From positions 47,006-111,005 of the forward strand of contig DATHNW010000023.1 in assembly GCA_035485575.1 (NCBI GenBank): DNA of 64,000 nt, in the 5' to 3' direction. Positions within the stretch are counted from its first letter, which is position 1. Each line of letters begins with the position of its first letter. The DNA is from DASRHD01 sp035485575. GTDB taxonomy: Bacteria; Verrucomicrobiota; Verrucomicrobiia; Opitutales; Opitutaceae. The translations under genes were made by a program, and so were the position numbers. Shown piece by piece: positions 1 to 7,613 of this stretch. The notes under the pieces were generated by a model. That model worked only from the letters and a program-made list of their open reading frames with translations, was not told where the DNA came from and did no database searches.

Positions 1-765
1 AGTCGAACCGGCGAAGTCATGGAACGGCGCGGCCTTCCAGAACGGGATGGCATTGAGCCAGCCATCCGGACCCCAGGCCCAATGGCCAAAGATCGGATAG
101 AGGAAACCGCTGACCCCGATGCTGTACCAGAGGTCGCCCCAGAAGCCGGTGCGGCCCAGCATGGCGCCCGAAGTGATGGTCGAGCAGGTGTCGGCGAAGG
201 CGAACTGGAAGAGGAAGAACGCCAGGGTCGCGACGCCAGTCCCTTCGTAGGTGTCAGGAAGATTCTGCAGACAATACCAACTGTGGCCAGCACCGTCGCC
301 CCAGCCAATGAAGCCGTTGCCGTGGCCGAACATCCAGGCAAAACCCCAAATGTAGAAGAGAACGCCGCACAGGCAGGTGTCGACGATGCCTTCGAGGAGT
401 ACGTTGATCGTTTCCCGTGTGCGCGCAAAGCCGGCTTCAAGGAACATGAAGCCCGCCTGCATGAAAAACACAAGGAACGCGGTAACGAGCACCCACATCG
501 TATTGATCGGGTTGACGTAAGCCGGCGTGGGCTCCGGTGCCGGTGCGGCCGCAGGCGCCGCCGCCGGAGCCGGAGCAGCCGGGGCAGCCGCAGGCGCCGC
601 CGCCGGAGCGGCCTGCGCATGGACTTTGGCCGGCGAAGCGAAGTAAAAAGAAACACAGAATGCCAGCAGCATGCACAAACCGACTCCGAGAAGTTTTCCG
701 CCAAAGATCGCGTAAAACAACCGGCGCTGCGCCGGATCCTTCATTTTGTTGATAAACCTTTTCAT
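1..765 (-). CDS. amt: Ammonium transporter (Amt/MEP/Rh family), N-terminal part, cut by window edge
   Basis: The reverse-strand frame from the ATG at 765 stays open to base 1 (255 codons, no stop). The first ~50 residues hold a hydrophobic segment (LLGVGLCMLLAFCVSFYF) ending at AQA, like an export signal. An Ala/Pro-rich linker follows, then Amt sequence beginning NPINTMWVLVTAFLVFFMQA with FMFLEAGFARTRETINVLLE. Amt proteins are trimeric inner-membrane channels for ammonium uptake. The linker between signal and first Amt helix is unusual; it is encoded partly by an exact 23-bp repeat (548-570 and 587-609). This copy differs clearly from the amt at 7614, which has a different N-terminus and a downstream glnK. 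Whether a PII gene follows this copy lies outside the window. Confidence 0.93.
   Translation of the reverse strand, partial: MKRFINKMKDPAQRRLFYAIFGGKLLGVGLCMLLAFCVSFYFASPAKVHAQAAPAAAPAAAPAAPAPAAAPAAAPAPEPTPAYVNPINTMWVLVTAFLVFFMQAGFMFLEAGFARTRETINVLLEGIVDTCLCGVLFYIWGFAWMFGHGNGFIGWGDGAGHSWYCLQNLPDTYEGTGVATLAFFLFQFAFADTCSTITSGAMLGRTGFWGDLWYSIGVSGFLYPIFGHWAWGPDGWLNAIPFWKAAPFHDFAGST
548..609. repeat. Short tandem-like repeat inside the amt linker
   Basis: Bases 548-570 and 587-609 are identical 23-mers offset by 39 bp, an in-frame distance of 13 codons. They encode the Ala/Pro-rich linker of the partial amt. Replication slippage could change linker length without a frameshift. Confidence 0.7.
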
Positions 766-1179
766 ATTTTAGTTTTTATTGGTTGTTTCAGGCGTTGAAC
801 GAGCAGCGAGCCGCCGCCGGCAAAGCATCCGGTGCGGTTTGGGCGTAACCAAGTGGACACCAAGCCATCGTTGTCATGGAAGACAGCACGGCCCGGATGG
901 AACTGTGTTTGATCATAGTAGTGGAGTTAGGTGCACTCGCGGATTGCAGTGCTGGTTATGCTGAATGAACGGTGAACTGAGGGAGGGCATTGCCTGGATC
1001 GTTGTAAGCGAGGCCAGAAATGCATCGATGAACGCCACCCAGATTGGCCCTCCGGCGGCCGGCCTTGCAGGGATCGCGAGAACCCGACGCAGGCAGGAGA
1101 CCATCAGAACAAGGTGCGTAACGTTATCTTGGTGCAGGATGAACCGGCTGCCCGACCCATCCGGAACCGCCAGCTTTAA

Positions 1180-1194
1180 GCACACTGAATGCCA
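1180..1194 (-). promoter_or_regulatory. Possible sigma-54 promoter for the left-edge amt
   Basis: The minus strand reads TGGCATTCAGTGTGC: GG (1193-1192), ten bases, then GC (1181-1180). It keeps TGGCA and TGC of the -24/-12 consensus but differs at three informative positions. A start near 1169 would give a ~400-nt leader, which is long. The match is plausible because the other amt in this window has a much better sigma-54 match. Confidence 0.33.
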
Positions 1195-1252
1195 GTTTTC
1201 TTTTTTTTAATGCCATATTGATGGAAGTTAATGAACCTTTAATGGCCGGCCG

Positions 1253-1267
1253 TGGCATGTAAGCCGC
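1253..1267 (+). promoter_or_regulatory. Weak sigma-54-like motif upstream of the permease
   Basis: TGGCATGTAAGCCGC has GG and GC separated by exactly ten bases and keeps TGGCA-G, but CC replaces the TT of the -12 box. A transcript starting near 1279 would have a ~120-nt leader to the ATG at 1399. Confidence 0.28.
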
Positions 1268-1398
1268 TGATTTAACATGCGTTAGAAACGAAGCGGTTAT
1301 CCCGTCAGTACCTTCAAAATCATCGAATCATAAACATGTTCGGTCGGTTTTATGGCAGATGACCCAACCGCCGATCCAACCCACAACTCGATAAACTT

Positions 1399-3294
1399 AT
1401 GCCTGAAGCCTCCTCTTCCACCAGTCCCACGATGAAGCCCACCCTGGGCCTCACCGGTTTGACCGTAAATGCCATGGCCCTGATCGCACCCGGTGCGTTC
1501 CTGTGGCTGACCTACGAAGAACAAGCCCTTTACGGCGCCCCTGCAGCCGGAGCGGCCATGTGGTTCGGCTTCCTTCTTTCCCTGCTGCTGTGCTATGCCA
1601 CCGCCATCAGCTATGCCGAATTATCGAAGCTCTATCCTGGCGCCGGCTCTTCGTATTTTTATGCCGAGCAGGCCTTCCTCTCCAAAACGCATGCCTATAA
1701 ATTTGCCCGGGTGGCCAAATTTTTCACCGGCTGGGCGAGCCATCTGTACTATTGGGTCTATCCCGGGCTCATGGTCGGGGTGACGGCATTAATCATCGGC
1801 TACCTTTCCGGCATCCTGTTTCCAAATACGTTCAGCTCCACCTATAACAGCCCGCTGGAGATGTATTTGGTCTGCATCGTTTTTGCGCTGGGTGTGGCCT
1901 ACATCGCCTACCGTGGCGTAAACGGCAGCACGATGGTCAATATTGCGATCAACGTCATCCAGATCACTGCGCTGGTGGTCTTCTCCATCATCGCCATCGC
2001 CTACCGTACACAGCATCCGCAGGGATCAACCGGGTATCATTTCTCCAACGGTGTCGTGGTCAACTACCAGGTCGCCCAAACCAATGTTTTGGATGACAAA
2101 GGCCAGCCGGTGCCGGTCCTCGACGCCAACAACAAGCCCACGAAGAACGCCGACGGAACTCCGGCCTACCAGCAGCAGGATGCCCAGGACAGTGATGGCA
2201 ATCCCGTGCCGGCTGATGCCAATGGCAAGGCCACGACCGTGGACAAAGCCGCCCCCTTCACCCTGGATTACACGGGCGCTTGGAGCAAAGACTCCAATAA
2301 CAACGATCAATTCAACTACCATTCGACGGCCGCATCCGTGCTCGCACCGCACAAATTCAGCTATGTGTTCATCCAGGCGTGTATTGCGATCCTTTGCCTG
2401 GTCGGCTTCGAATCAGTGAGCGCGATGGGCGAAGAGGCCAAAAATCCGAAGAAGGATCTCCCTTGGGCGATCCTGCTGTCCCTCACAATTCAAGGCGCCA
2501 TCTGCTACCTGTTCGAGTACTTTGCCGCCAATTACCTGTTGAACAACGCCTACACCATGTCGCAAGCCGGCGCCTCAAGCGCACCGATTGGCGACCTGAT
2601 GATCCTCACCGGCACCTGGCTGTTTGGCAGCTACAAGGCCGGCAAGGCCTTCATGCTCGTGCAAGCGTTCACGGTGTTTCTCGCGCTTATCGGCACCACC
2701 CTGGCCTGCCTGAACACGGGTGCCCGCGTGACCTACGCCATGGGCCGCGACGAGGAGGTTGGATCGCACTTCGGTTTGCTCCACGGCAAGAACCTCACGC
2801 CGCACAAGGCCATCTGGACGCTGGCCATCCTCTCGATCTTCATCGGCATCATCACCGTGACGACCTATATGGGCGGCGCCTCACCGGGGGCTTTGGACAA
2901 ACACAACATCTGGTATAGCTTCGGCATCTTCAGCACCGATTTCTATCCCAAGGCATGGAATTCCTTCGTCATTGTCACACTGATCAGCAACTTCGGAACG
3001 TTCCTGCTCTACATGACGACCTGCATCGTGGCCATGGTGGCCTTCCGTGAACACCATACGTTCCACGGGATCAAGCATGTGCTCGTTCCGATCTTCGGCC
3101 TGGTCGCAAATCTGGTCTGCATGCTGTTCTATCTCATCGGACCGTTCTCGGTTGCGGGCATGAGCTGGCATGAACCTTACGTCGCCTTGGGCGCAGCCGC
3201 CGTGTGGGGCATCTACGGCTGGATTTACTTCGCCGGCAAGAGCAAGGCCAAGGGTAAATCGATGATCCTTACGCAAAAACCGGCCACAAGCTAA
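1399..3294 (+). CDS. APC-superfamily amino-acid permease-like transporter
   Basis: This 631-residue protein has about a dozen hydrophobic segments. Its N-terminal half contains LTVNAMALIAPGAFLWLTYE and YAELSKLYPGAGSSYFYAEQ, typical of TM1 and TM3 of the amino acid-polyamine-organocation (APC) superfamily, which drives substrate uptake by proton or sodium symport or exchange. FESVSAMGEEAKNPKKDLPW is the family's conserved loop. Odd feature: residues ~205-310 form a hydrophilic insertion rich in Asn, Asp, Gln and Pro between membrane segments, probably extracytoplasmic and not part of the usual APC fold. The start at 1399 places MPEASSSTSP before the first helix. Substrate cannot be read from sequence. 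A terminator follows at 3319-3353. Confidence 0.85.
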   Translation: MPEASSSTSPTMKPTLGLTGLTVNAMALIAPGAFLWLTYEEQALYGAPAAGAAMWFGFLLSLLLCYATAISYAELSKLYPGAGSSYFYAEQAFLSKTHAYKFARVAKFFTGWASHLYYWVYPGLMVGVTALIIGYLSGILFPNTFSSTYNSPLEMYLVCIVFALGVAYIAYRGVNGSTMVNIAINVIQITALVVFSIIAIAYRTQHPQGSTGYHFSNGVVVNYQVAQTNVLDDKGQPVPVLDANNKPTKNADGTPAYQQQDAQDSDGNPVPADANGKATTVDKAAPFTLDYTGAWSKDSNNNDQFNYHSTAASVLAPHKFSYVFIQACIAILCLVGFESVSAMGEEAKNPKKDLPWAILLSLTIQGAICYLFEYFAANYLLNNAYTMSQAGASSAPIGDLMILTGTWLFGSYKAGKAFMLVQAFTVFLALIGTTLACLNTGARVTYAMGRDEEVGSHFGLLHGKNLTPHKAIWTLAILSIFIGIITVTTYMGGASPGALDKHNIWYSFGIFSTDFYPKAWNSFVIVTLISNFGTFLLYMTTCIVAMVAFREHHTFHGIKHVLVPIFGLVANLVCMLFYLIGPFSVAGMSWHEPYVALGAAAVWGIYGWIYFAGKSKAKGKSMILTQKPATS

Positions 3295-3318
3295 GCCGGT
3301 TCCATCGGCAAACCTTCA

Positions 3319-3353
3319 GGCTCCGCTTGCGCCCTGCGCAGCGGAGCCTTTTT
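3319..3353 (+). terminator. Intrinsic terminator after the permease
   Basis: A 9-bp stem (3319-3327 GGCTCCGCT with 3340-3348 AGCGGAGCC) is followed by five T (3349-3353). Confidence 0.85.
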
Positions 3354-3370
3354 ATCTGTTTCTCCACCCC

Positions 3371-5170
3371 ATGCGACTGCGCTACGCCAAGCTCTCGACC
3401 ACCGGCCCCGTCCGGCCTATTAACGAAGACTGGATCGACTTTTGGGAACCGCAGGATCCGCTCGCGCGCGAAAAGCAGGGCAGCGTGGCCCTGCTGGCCG
3501 ACGGCGTCGGCGGTTATGATCATGGCGAGGTCGCCAGCCGCATGGCCGTCGAGGAAGCACTGCAGGTATTTCAAACCGCGCCGCCGGAAACCGCGCCCTA
3601 CGAAGTGCTACGCCGCATGTTCGCGACGGCCTGCACCCGGGTGCATGACGAGGGGCGGGTGAAAAACAAGGGGCGGCCCATGGCGACGACCTTGGTGGCC
3701 TCGATTTTCCGCAGCCGCACGGCCTTCATTGCGAACGTGGGTGACTCACGCGCCTACCTCATCCGCCAGAAAAAAATCCGCCGGCTCACCACCGATCACG
3801 TGGCCACGGCCCTGCCGGTGAAACTCGGCCTCATGCTCGAGCGCCAGGCCATGGCCAGCCCGCAGCGCAGCGAACTGACGCGCAGCCTCGGCGCCGATCC
3901 GTTCTGCCAGCCCGATTTTGCCACGCAGGAACTGCGGCACGGCGACTTCGTCGTGCATTGCACGGATGGGCTGCACGCCTTTGTCCTCGATGCGGAGATT
4001 TGCGAGATCATCTCCCGTCATCATCCTTACGACGCCTGCCGTGAACTCGCCGCACTCGCCGAAAAACGCGGCGGGGATGACAATATCTCCCTGCAGATCC
4101 TCGAGGTGCGCGACTGGGAAAGGGTCGCGACCAATGCGCCGCCGGGTTCCGCACCCAAATCCGCCGCCACCTCCACCGCAACCAAGGCCGGCACCGGCGA
4201 CCTCGCGCCCGGCATGCTGCTCGACAACCGCTTTGAACTGACCGACCTCATCGCCCGTAGCAACATGGCTTCCATTTTCAAGGCCGATGACCGCAAGACG
4301 GGGGGAAGCGTCGCCCTCAAAGTGCCGCTCATGGCGCTGGAAAGCGACATAGCCGGCTACGAACGATTCCAGCGTGAAGAGGAAATCGGCTCACAACTCA
4401 ACCACCCGGCGATCCTCAAGGTGGTAAAGATCGACGAGCCCAAGAGCCGCCCCTACCTCGTGATGGAGTTTCTCGACGGCGAGACGCTCGCCCAGGTGCT
4501 GGCCAAGCACAAACCCCTGCCTGAAGCCGAGGCCGCCAGCTATGCCAGCCGCATCTGTGATGCGCTCGATTACCTCCACGCCAGCGGCATTTCCCACCGC
4601 GACCTCAAGCCGCAGAATATCATGGTCTGCCGCGACGGATCAATCCGCCTCTTTGACTTCGGCATCGCCCGCGTCGAAAAAGCCCGGCGCCTGACCTTTG
4701 TCGGCCTCTCGCCCACCATGGGCACTCCGGATTACATGTCGCCCGAACAGGTGAAGGGCAAACGCGGCGACCACCGCAGCGATATCTACAGCCTTGGGGC
4801 CATGCTCTACGAGATGGCGACCGGCTCCACGCCGTTCGAAGGCGAAAGCCCTTACGTCATCATGAATGCGCGCGTCACCGGCGACCCCGTTGCCCCTCGC
4901 AAACTCAATCCCGGCCTCACGCCCGTCATCGAGGAAATCATCCTGCACGCACTGGAGCGCGACCCCAAGCTGCGCTACCAGACGGCCCGCGCAATGAAGC
5001 AGGACCTCGACAATTACGAACTCGTCCAGCTCACCGAACGGCACCTGCACCTGCGCGCGCCACAACCTTGGAAAAGCGGCCGGCGCCTGCTGCCGATCAT
5101 CCTCGCCATTGTGGCGCTGCAACTCCTGCTGTTCCTTGGAATGTTTTTGTATTTTCGATCACGCCACTGA
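3371..5170 (+). CDS. PP2C-type protein phosphatase fused to a Ser/Thr protein kinase
   Basis: 599 residues. Residues ~1-245 are a PP2C/PPM phosphatase: NED near the start, ADGVGGYDHG, ANVGDSRAYL, HCTDGLHAFV and GGDDNISLQ match the metal-binding motifs of the family. Residues ~275-540 are a Hanks-type kinase: VALK (Lys ~317), HRDLKPQN (catalytic Asp ~411), DFGIAR, GTPDYMSPEQ and HRSDIYSLGAMLYEM. A single C-terminal helix (~575-597, LLPIILAIVALQLLLFLGMF) anchors it with both domains in the cytoplasm. Such bifunctional kinase-phosphatases could set the phosphorylation state of a shared target. The glycine-rich loop is degenerate (IARSNMASIF in place of GxGxxGxV), so ATP affinity or autoregulation may differ. 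It lies between a permease and a sigma-54-controlled two-component operon; a nitrogen link is inference from position only. Confidence 0.92.
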   Translation: MRLRYAKLSTTGPVRPINEDWIDFWEPQDPLAREKQGSVALLADGVGGYDHGEVASRMAVEEALQVFQTAPPETAPYEVLRRMFATACTRVHDEGRVKNKGRPMATTLVASIFRSRTAFIANVGDSRAYLIRQKKIRRLTTDHVATALPVKLGLMLERQAMASPQRSELTRSLGADPFCQPDFATQELRHGDFVVHCTDGLHAFVLDAEICEIISRHHPYDACRELAALAEKRGGDDNISLQILEVRDWERVATNAPPGSAPKSAATSTATKAGTGDLAPGMLLDNRFELTDLIARSNMASIFKADDRKTGGSVALKVPLMALESDIAGYERFQREEEIGSQLNHPAILKVVKIDEPKSRPYLVMEFLDGETLAQVLAKHKPLPEAEAASYASRICDALDYLHASGISHRDLKPQNIMVCRDGSIRLFDFGIARVEKARRLTFVGLSPTMGTPDYMSPEQVKGKRGDHRSDIYSLGAMLYEMATGSTPFEGESPYVIMNARVTGDPVAPRKLNPGLTPVIEEIILHALERDPKLRYQTARAMKQDLDNYELVQLTERHLHLRAPQPWKSGRRLLPIILAIVALQLLLFLGMFLYFRSRH

Positions 5171-5251
5171 CCTTTGGTAAAGGCGCCGGGTGGGACCATA
5201 AGATCATTTGTTTCATGGCCTTGCAGATTTTGGCTACAGGGGAAGCCCGGC

Positions 5252-5267
5252 TGGCACGGTTACTGCG
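5252..5267 (+). promoter_or_regulatory. Sigma-54 promoter of the first KdpD-like/KdpE-like operon
   Basis: TGGCACGGTTACTGCG matches the -24/-12 consensus (TGGCACG-N4-TTGCA) at all of TGGCACG and at TGC, with exactly ten bases between GG (5253-5254) and GC (5265-5266). Predicted transcription start is ~5278. That excludes the upstream in-frame start at 5174 and leaves a ~100-130-nt leader. Sigma-54 promoters need an ATP-dependent activator (NtrC type); none is encoded in this window. Confidence 0.7.
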
Positions 5268-5404
5268 GTTGGCCACCCGTTAAGTTGAACGATGCAAAGC
5301 CCCTCCGACGATGCACTGCTATCAACGCAAGCCCGCGCTTGCATGATTATGGCAAAACCTTCCGCCGTGTCCCGCGACACGTGCGAATCGCGGGCGGCCA
5401 CACC

Positions 5405-6466
5405 GTGAACCCACCAAGCCTGCGCGTCCATTGGAAGCCACGCGGTCTCTCAACCGCACGCGAATACGCGGAGGCTTTGGCCGTCATCACGGTCGTGACC
5501 GTGGCCGGCTGGTTTGTCCCCCTGAGCTACCGCACCTTCGGCCACATCTACCTGCTGGCCGTGATCGCGCTCAGTTTGCGCCTGGGCCGCTGGCCGATTC
5601 TGTTTGCCGCCGTTGTCAGCGCGGTCGCGTGGGATTACGTTTTTCTGCCGCCACGGATGTCATTTCACGTCCTCCACTTTGATGACAGCCTGCTGCTGGG
5701 CACTTATTTCGCCGTGGCGCTCATTGCGGGGCAGCTCACCACGCACATCCGTGAACGCGAAAAATTATTCGCCGAAGCCGAGCTGCAACGCACCCTGCTC
5801 AACAGTGTTTCGCACGAACTGAAAACACCGCTGTCCGTCCTGCGCTCAGCCGCGGAAAAACTCGATACGGATGACGCAAAGAAACGGGCCAGCTTGGTCG
5901 CGGAGATCCGCACCGCCACCAGCCGGCTGGATCATCTGGTGGCCAATCTTCTAAACCAAACCTGGTTGGAGTCAGGCACCCTCAAACCCCAGCTCGATTG
6001 GTGCGACGCTCGCGACATTATCAATGCCGCCCGGCATGCGATCGGCGACTCGTTGGCCGGGCGCCCGTTTAAAACCGAGATTCCGCCAGATATGCCGCTT
6101 TTCATGGCCGACCTCCCGCTGATGGAGCAAGCCCTGGCCAACCTCCTGCTCAATGCGACGCTGCATACGCCGGCTGGCACGCCGATTTTTGTCACGGCCG
6201 GGCTGGAACCGCCGGCCGCGCGGGTCTTCATTACGGTCGCCGACCGCGGGCCGGGGCTCCCGCCGGAATTGCGCGAAAATCCTTTCCAGAAATTCCGCCG
6301 CGGCCATGTCGCGCACCCCGGCGGACTCGGCCTCGGGCTTTCCATCGTGCACGGATTTGTCGTGGCGCAAAAAGGAAAACTTATTGCAGACGACAACCCC
6401 GGCGGCGGAGCGCGTTTCACCATTTACCTGCCCTACGGACCCCACAGCAGCGTGCCCAACGAATGA
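5405..6466 (+). CDS. Truncated KdpD-like sensor histidine kinase (DUF4118 type)
   Basis: 353 residues from a GTG start at 5405; another GTG at 5381 is possible. A four-helix membrane domain (~20-112) with SYRTFGHIYLLAVIALSLRLG and WDYVFLPPRMSF resembles the KdpD transmembrane DUF4118 module. Then come HisKA (SVSHELKTPLS, His ~137) and HATPase boxes (ANLLLNATLHTPAGTP, ADRGPGLP, GGLGLGLSIVHGFV). It lacks the N-terminal KdpD sensor and USP domains, so it is the C-terminal half of a KdpD. Its stop overlaps the next ATG (ATGA, 6463-6466), so kinase and regulator are translationally coupled. A sigma-54 promoter lies upstream. It is paralogous to the kinase at 9754 (both have LDWCDA before the ATPase domain). 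No kdpFABC genes are present, so the signal is unknown. Confidence 0.88.
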   Translation: MNPPSLRVHWKPRGLSTAREYAEALAVITVVTVAGWFVPLSYRTFGHIYLLAVIALSLRLGRWPILFAAVVSAVAWDYVFLPPRMSFHVLHFDDSLLLGTYFAVALIAGQLTTHIREREKLFAEAELQRTLLNSVSHELKTPLSVLRSAAEKLDTDDAKKRASLVAEIRTATSRLDHLVANLLNQTWLESGTLKPQLDWCDARDIINAARHAIGDSLAGRPFKTEIPPDMPLFMADLPLMEQALANLLLNATLHTPAGTPIFVTAGLEPPAARVFITVADRGPGLPPELRENPFQKFRRGHVAHPGGLGLGLSIVHGFVVAQKGKLIADDNPGGGARFTIYLPYGPHSSVPNE

Positions 6467-7158
6467 CCCACGACACCGCCAAGCCCGAAATCTTGGTCAT
6501 CGACGACGAAGTGCAGATTCGCCGGCTCCTCCGCTTCACCCTCGAAGAGGCGGACTATGTCATGCGCGAGGCGGAAACCGGCCAGGCAGGACTGAGCGAG
6601 GTGGCCCATCGCCGGCCTGATGCCATCATTCTCGATCTTGGCCTGCCGGACTTGTCGGGCGTCGAAGTGCTCAAACGCCTGCGCGAATGGAGCCCCATCC
6701 CCGTGCTGATCCTTTCCGTGCTCGGGCAGGAGAAAAATAAAATCGCCGCGCTGGACGCCGGTGCGGACGATTACCTGACCAAGCCTTTCGGGGGAGGCGA
6801 ACTGCTGGCGCGCCTGCGGGTGTTGCTCCGGCGCGTGCAGTCGGCGGAAGAGCCGAAGGCAAAGATAGAATTTGGCCCGATCGAGGTCGATTTGATCCGG
6901 CGGCTGGTCACCAAGGACGGCCACGCGGTAAAGCTCACGGCCAGGGAATACGCCTTGCTCCGATTGTTCATCGTTCACCGGGGCAAGGTGCTGACCCACC
7001 GGCAAATCCTGTCCGAACTCTGGGGGCCCAAGGCCAAAGGACAGACCCATTACCTTCGCGTCTATATGATGCGCTTGCGCCAAAAACTGGAAAACGACCC
7101 GGATACACCGCAATATCTGCAGACCGAATCAGGCGTAGGCTATCGGCTATCGGCTTGA
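6463..7158 (+). CDS. OmpR/KdpE-family response regulator
   Basis: 231 residues. Receiver domain 1-120: acidic pair IDDE (~14-17), phospho-acceptor Asp58 in IILDLGLPDLSG, and GADDYLTKPF with the conserved Lys. C-terminal winged helix: LTAREYALLRLFIVHRGKVLTHRQ and YLRVYMMRLRQKLE are strongly KdpE-like. It is coupled by an ATGA overlap to the kinase upstream. It should bind DNA as a dimer when phosphorylated. No target is assignable, but amt-glnK starts ~450 bp downstream on the same strand. Confidence 0.93.
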   Translation: MTHDTAKPEILVIDDEVQIRRLLRFTLEEADYVMREAETGQAGLSEVAHRRPDAIILDLGLPDLSGVEVLKRLREWSPIPVLILSVLGQEKNKIAALDAGADDYLTKPFGGGELLARLRVLLRRVQSAEEPKAKIEFGPIEVDLIRRLVTKDGHAVKLTAREYALLRLFIVHRGKVLTHRQILSELWGPKAKGQTHYLRVYMMRLRQKLENDPDTPQYLQTESGVGYRLSA

Positions 7159-7337
7159 TTATTGATGCACAACTGGCTGCTGATCATCAAATAATATTAT
7201 AAATCCTTTCTGCTCCCAGGATCGGAAGGATCTATTTGGCCTGATCTTGATCGAGCCACCGGAATTTTCACAACGGCCTTTTGTTTATTTCTTATTGATG
7301 ATTTTAAGGCATATTTTTATTTTCTGTTAATATCGAT

Positions 7338-7353
7338 TGGTACGCATGTTGCA
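7338..7353 (+). promoter_or_regulatory. Sigma-54 promoter of amt-glnK
   Basis: TGGTACGCATGTTGCA fits TGGYACG-N4-TTGCA with one difference at a position where C or T is tolerated. GG (7339-7340) and GC (7351-7352) are ten bases apart. Predicted start is ~7363. In many bacteria glnK-amtB operons are sigma-54/NtrC controlled, so promoter and genes agree. Confidence 0.82.
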
Positions 7354-7370
7354 TGGTTGGGAGGGCAGTG

Positions 7371-7393
7371 CTTCCGAAGTGGAAGTTCGGAAG
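7371..7393 (+). promoter_or_regulatory. Leader hairpin or dyad just after the sigma-54 start
   Basis: Perfect 8-bp inverted repeat CTTCCGAA (7371-7378) and TTCGGAAG (7386-7393) with a 7-base spacer. It begins about 8 nt after the predicted transcription start, so it would sit at the 5' end of the mRNA; it could protect the RNA end or be an operator. Confidence 0.5.
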
Positions 7394-7412
7394 ATACACA
7401 ATAAACATTGTG

Positions 7413-7484
7413 GGGCGGCCCCTTGGTGGAACAAGGGGTCGCCCTTCACTTTGTTTCCCCTTGAAGGGATGAAGGTGAAGGGCG
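7413..7484 (+). promoter_or_regulatory. Two overlapping, mutually exclusive hairpins in the amt leader
   Basis: Hairpin A: 7413-7425 pairs with 7432-7444 (13 pairs, one G-U, 6-base loop). Hairpin B: 7440-7449 (CGCCCTTCAC) pairs perfectly with 7475-7484 (GTGAAGGGCG). The arms share 7440-7444, so both cannot form together. CCCCTTG at 7457-7463, in the loop of B, repeats part of A's left arm and could compete for CAAGGGG (7432-7438). A short pyrimidine-rich stretch follows A but no clean U-tract. The layout resembles an attenuator or riboswitch expression platform. No known riboswitch family is recognised. Confidence 0.5.
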
Positions 7485-7562
7485 TGCCGGGGCAAAATCT
7501 GCCCGCCGCCTGCCCGCCTGTTTATTTTTTGTTTATGGCATGGCAGGTGCTGATTGCCGGCT

Positions 7563-7597
7563 GTTCCACAGCTTAAGGTTCCACCCTTAAGTTCCAC
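7563..7597 (+). repeat. Triplicated GTTCCAC motif with a dyad before the amt start
   Basis: GTTCCAC, with one base variation at the first copy (GTTCCAC 7563-7569, 7578-7584 and 7591-7597), occurs three times in 35 bp. CTTAAGG (7572-7578) and CCTTAAG (7585-7591) form a perfect 7-bp dyad that displays the middle copy in its loop. The last copy ends 16 nt before the ATG at 7614, a position suited to translational control. Confidence 0.5.
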
Positions 7598-7613
7598 TAT
7601 AACCTTCAAGTTT

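Larger units (their letters stand above)
766..1398. other. Intergenic region between divergent amt and permease genes
   Basis: This is 633 bp without a convincing gene. A 90-codon open frame on the minus strand (913-1185) has no recognisable features and I do not call it. The region must hold promoters for both flanking genes. Two loose GG-N10-GC sigma-54-like motifs are listed separately. The part nearest the permease (1200-1398) is AT-richer than its surroundings, as expected of a promoter region. Confidence 0.6.
7159..7613. other. Long regulatory interval before amt-glnK
   Basis: 455 bp without a supported gene. The first ~180 bp are AT-rich and hold no clear terminator for the response regulator. 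A sigma-54 promoter lies at 7338-7353. From ~7363 the region is predicted to be a ~250-nt transcribed leader with several inverted repeats: 7371-7393, 7413-7444, 7440-7484 and 7572-7591. Translation of amt then begins at 7614. Confidence 0.7.

Noticed and set aside
19..798. Long plus-strand open frame (259 residues)
   Set aside because: It overlaps amt antisense and its composition is Arg/Glu-rich without family motifs. The minus-strand Amt frame explains the sequence.
913..1185. 90-residue minus-strand frame between amt and the permease
   Set aside because: GTG start, no recognisable motif, and weak coding signals. It overlaps the candidate sigma-54 region and I see no support.
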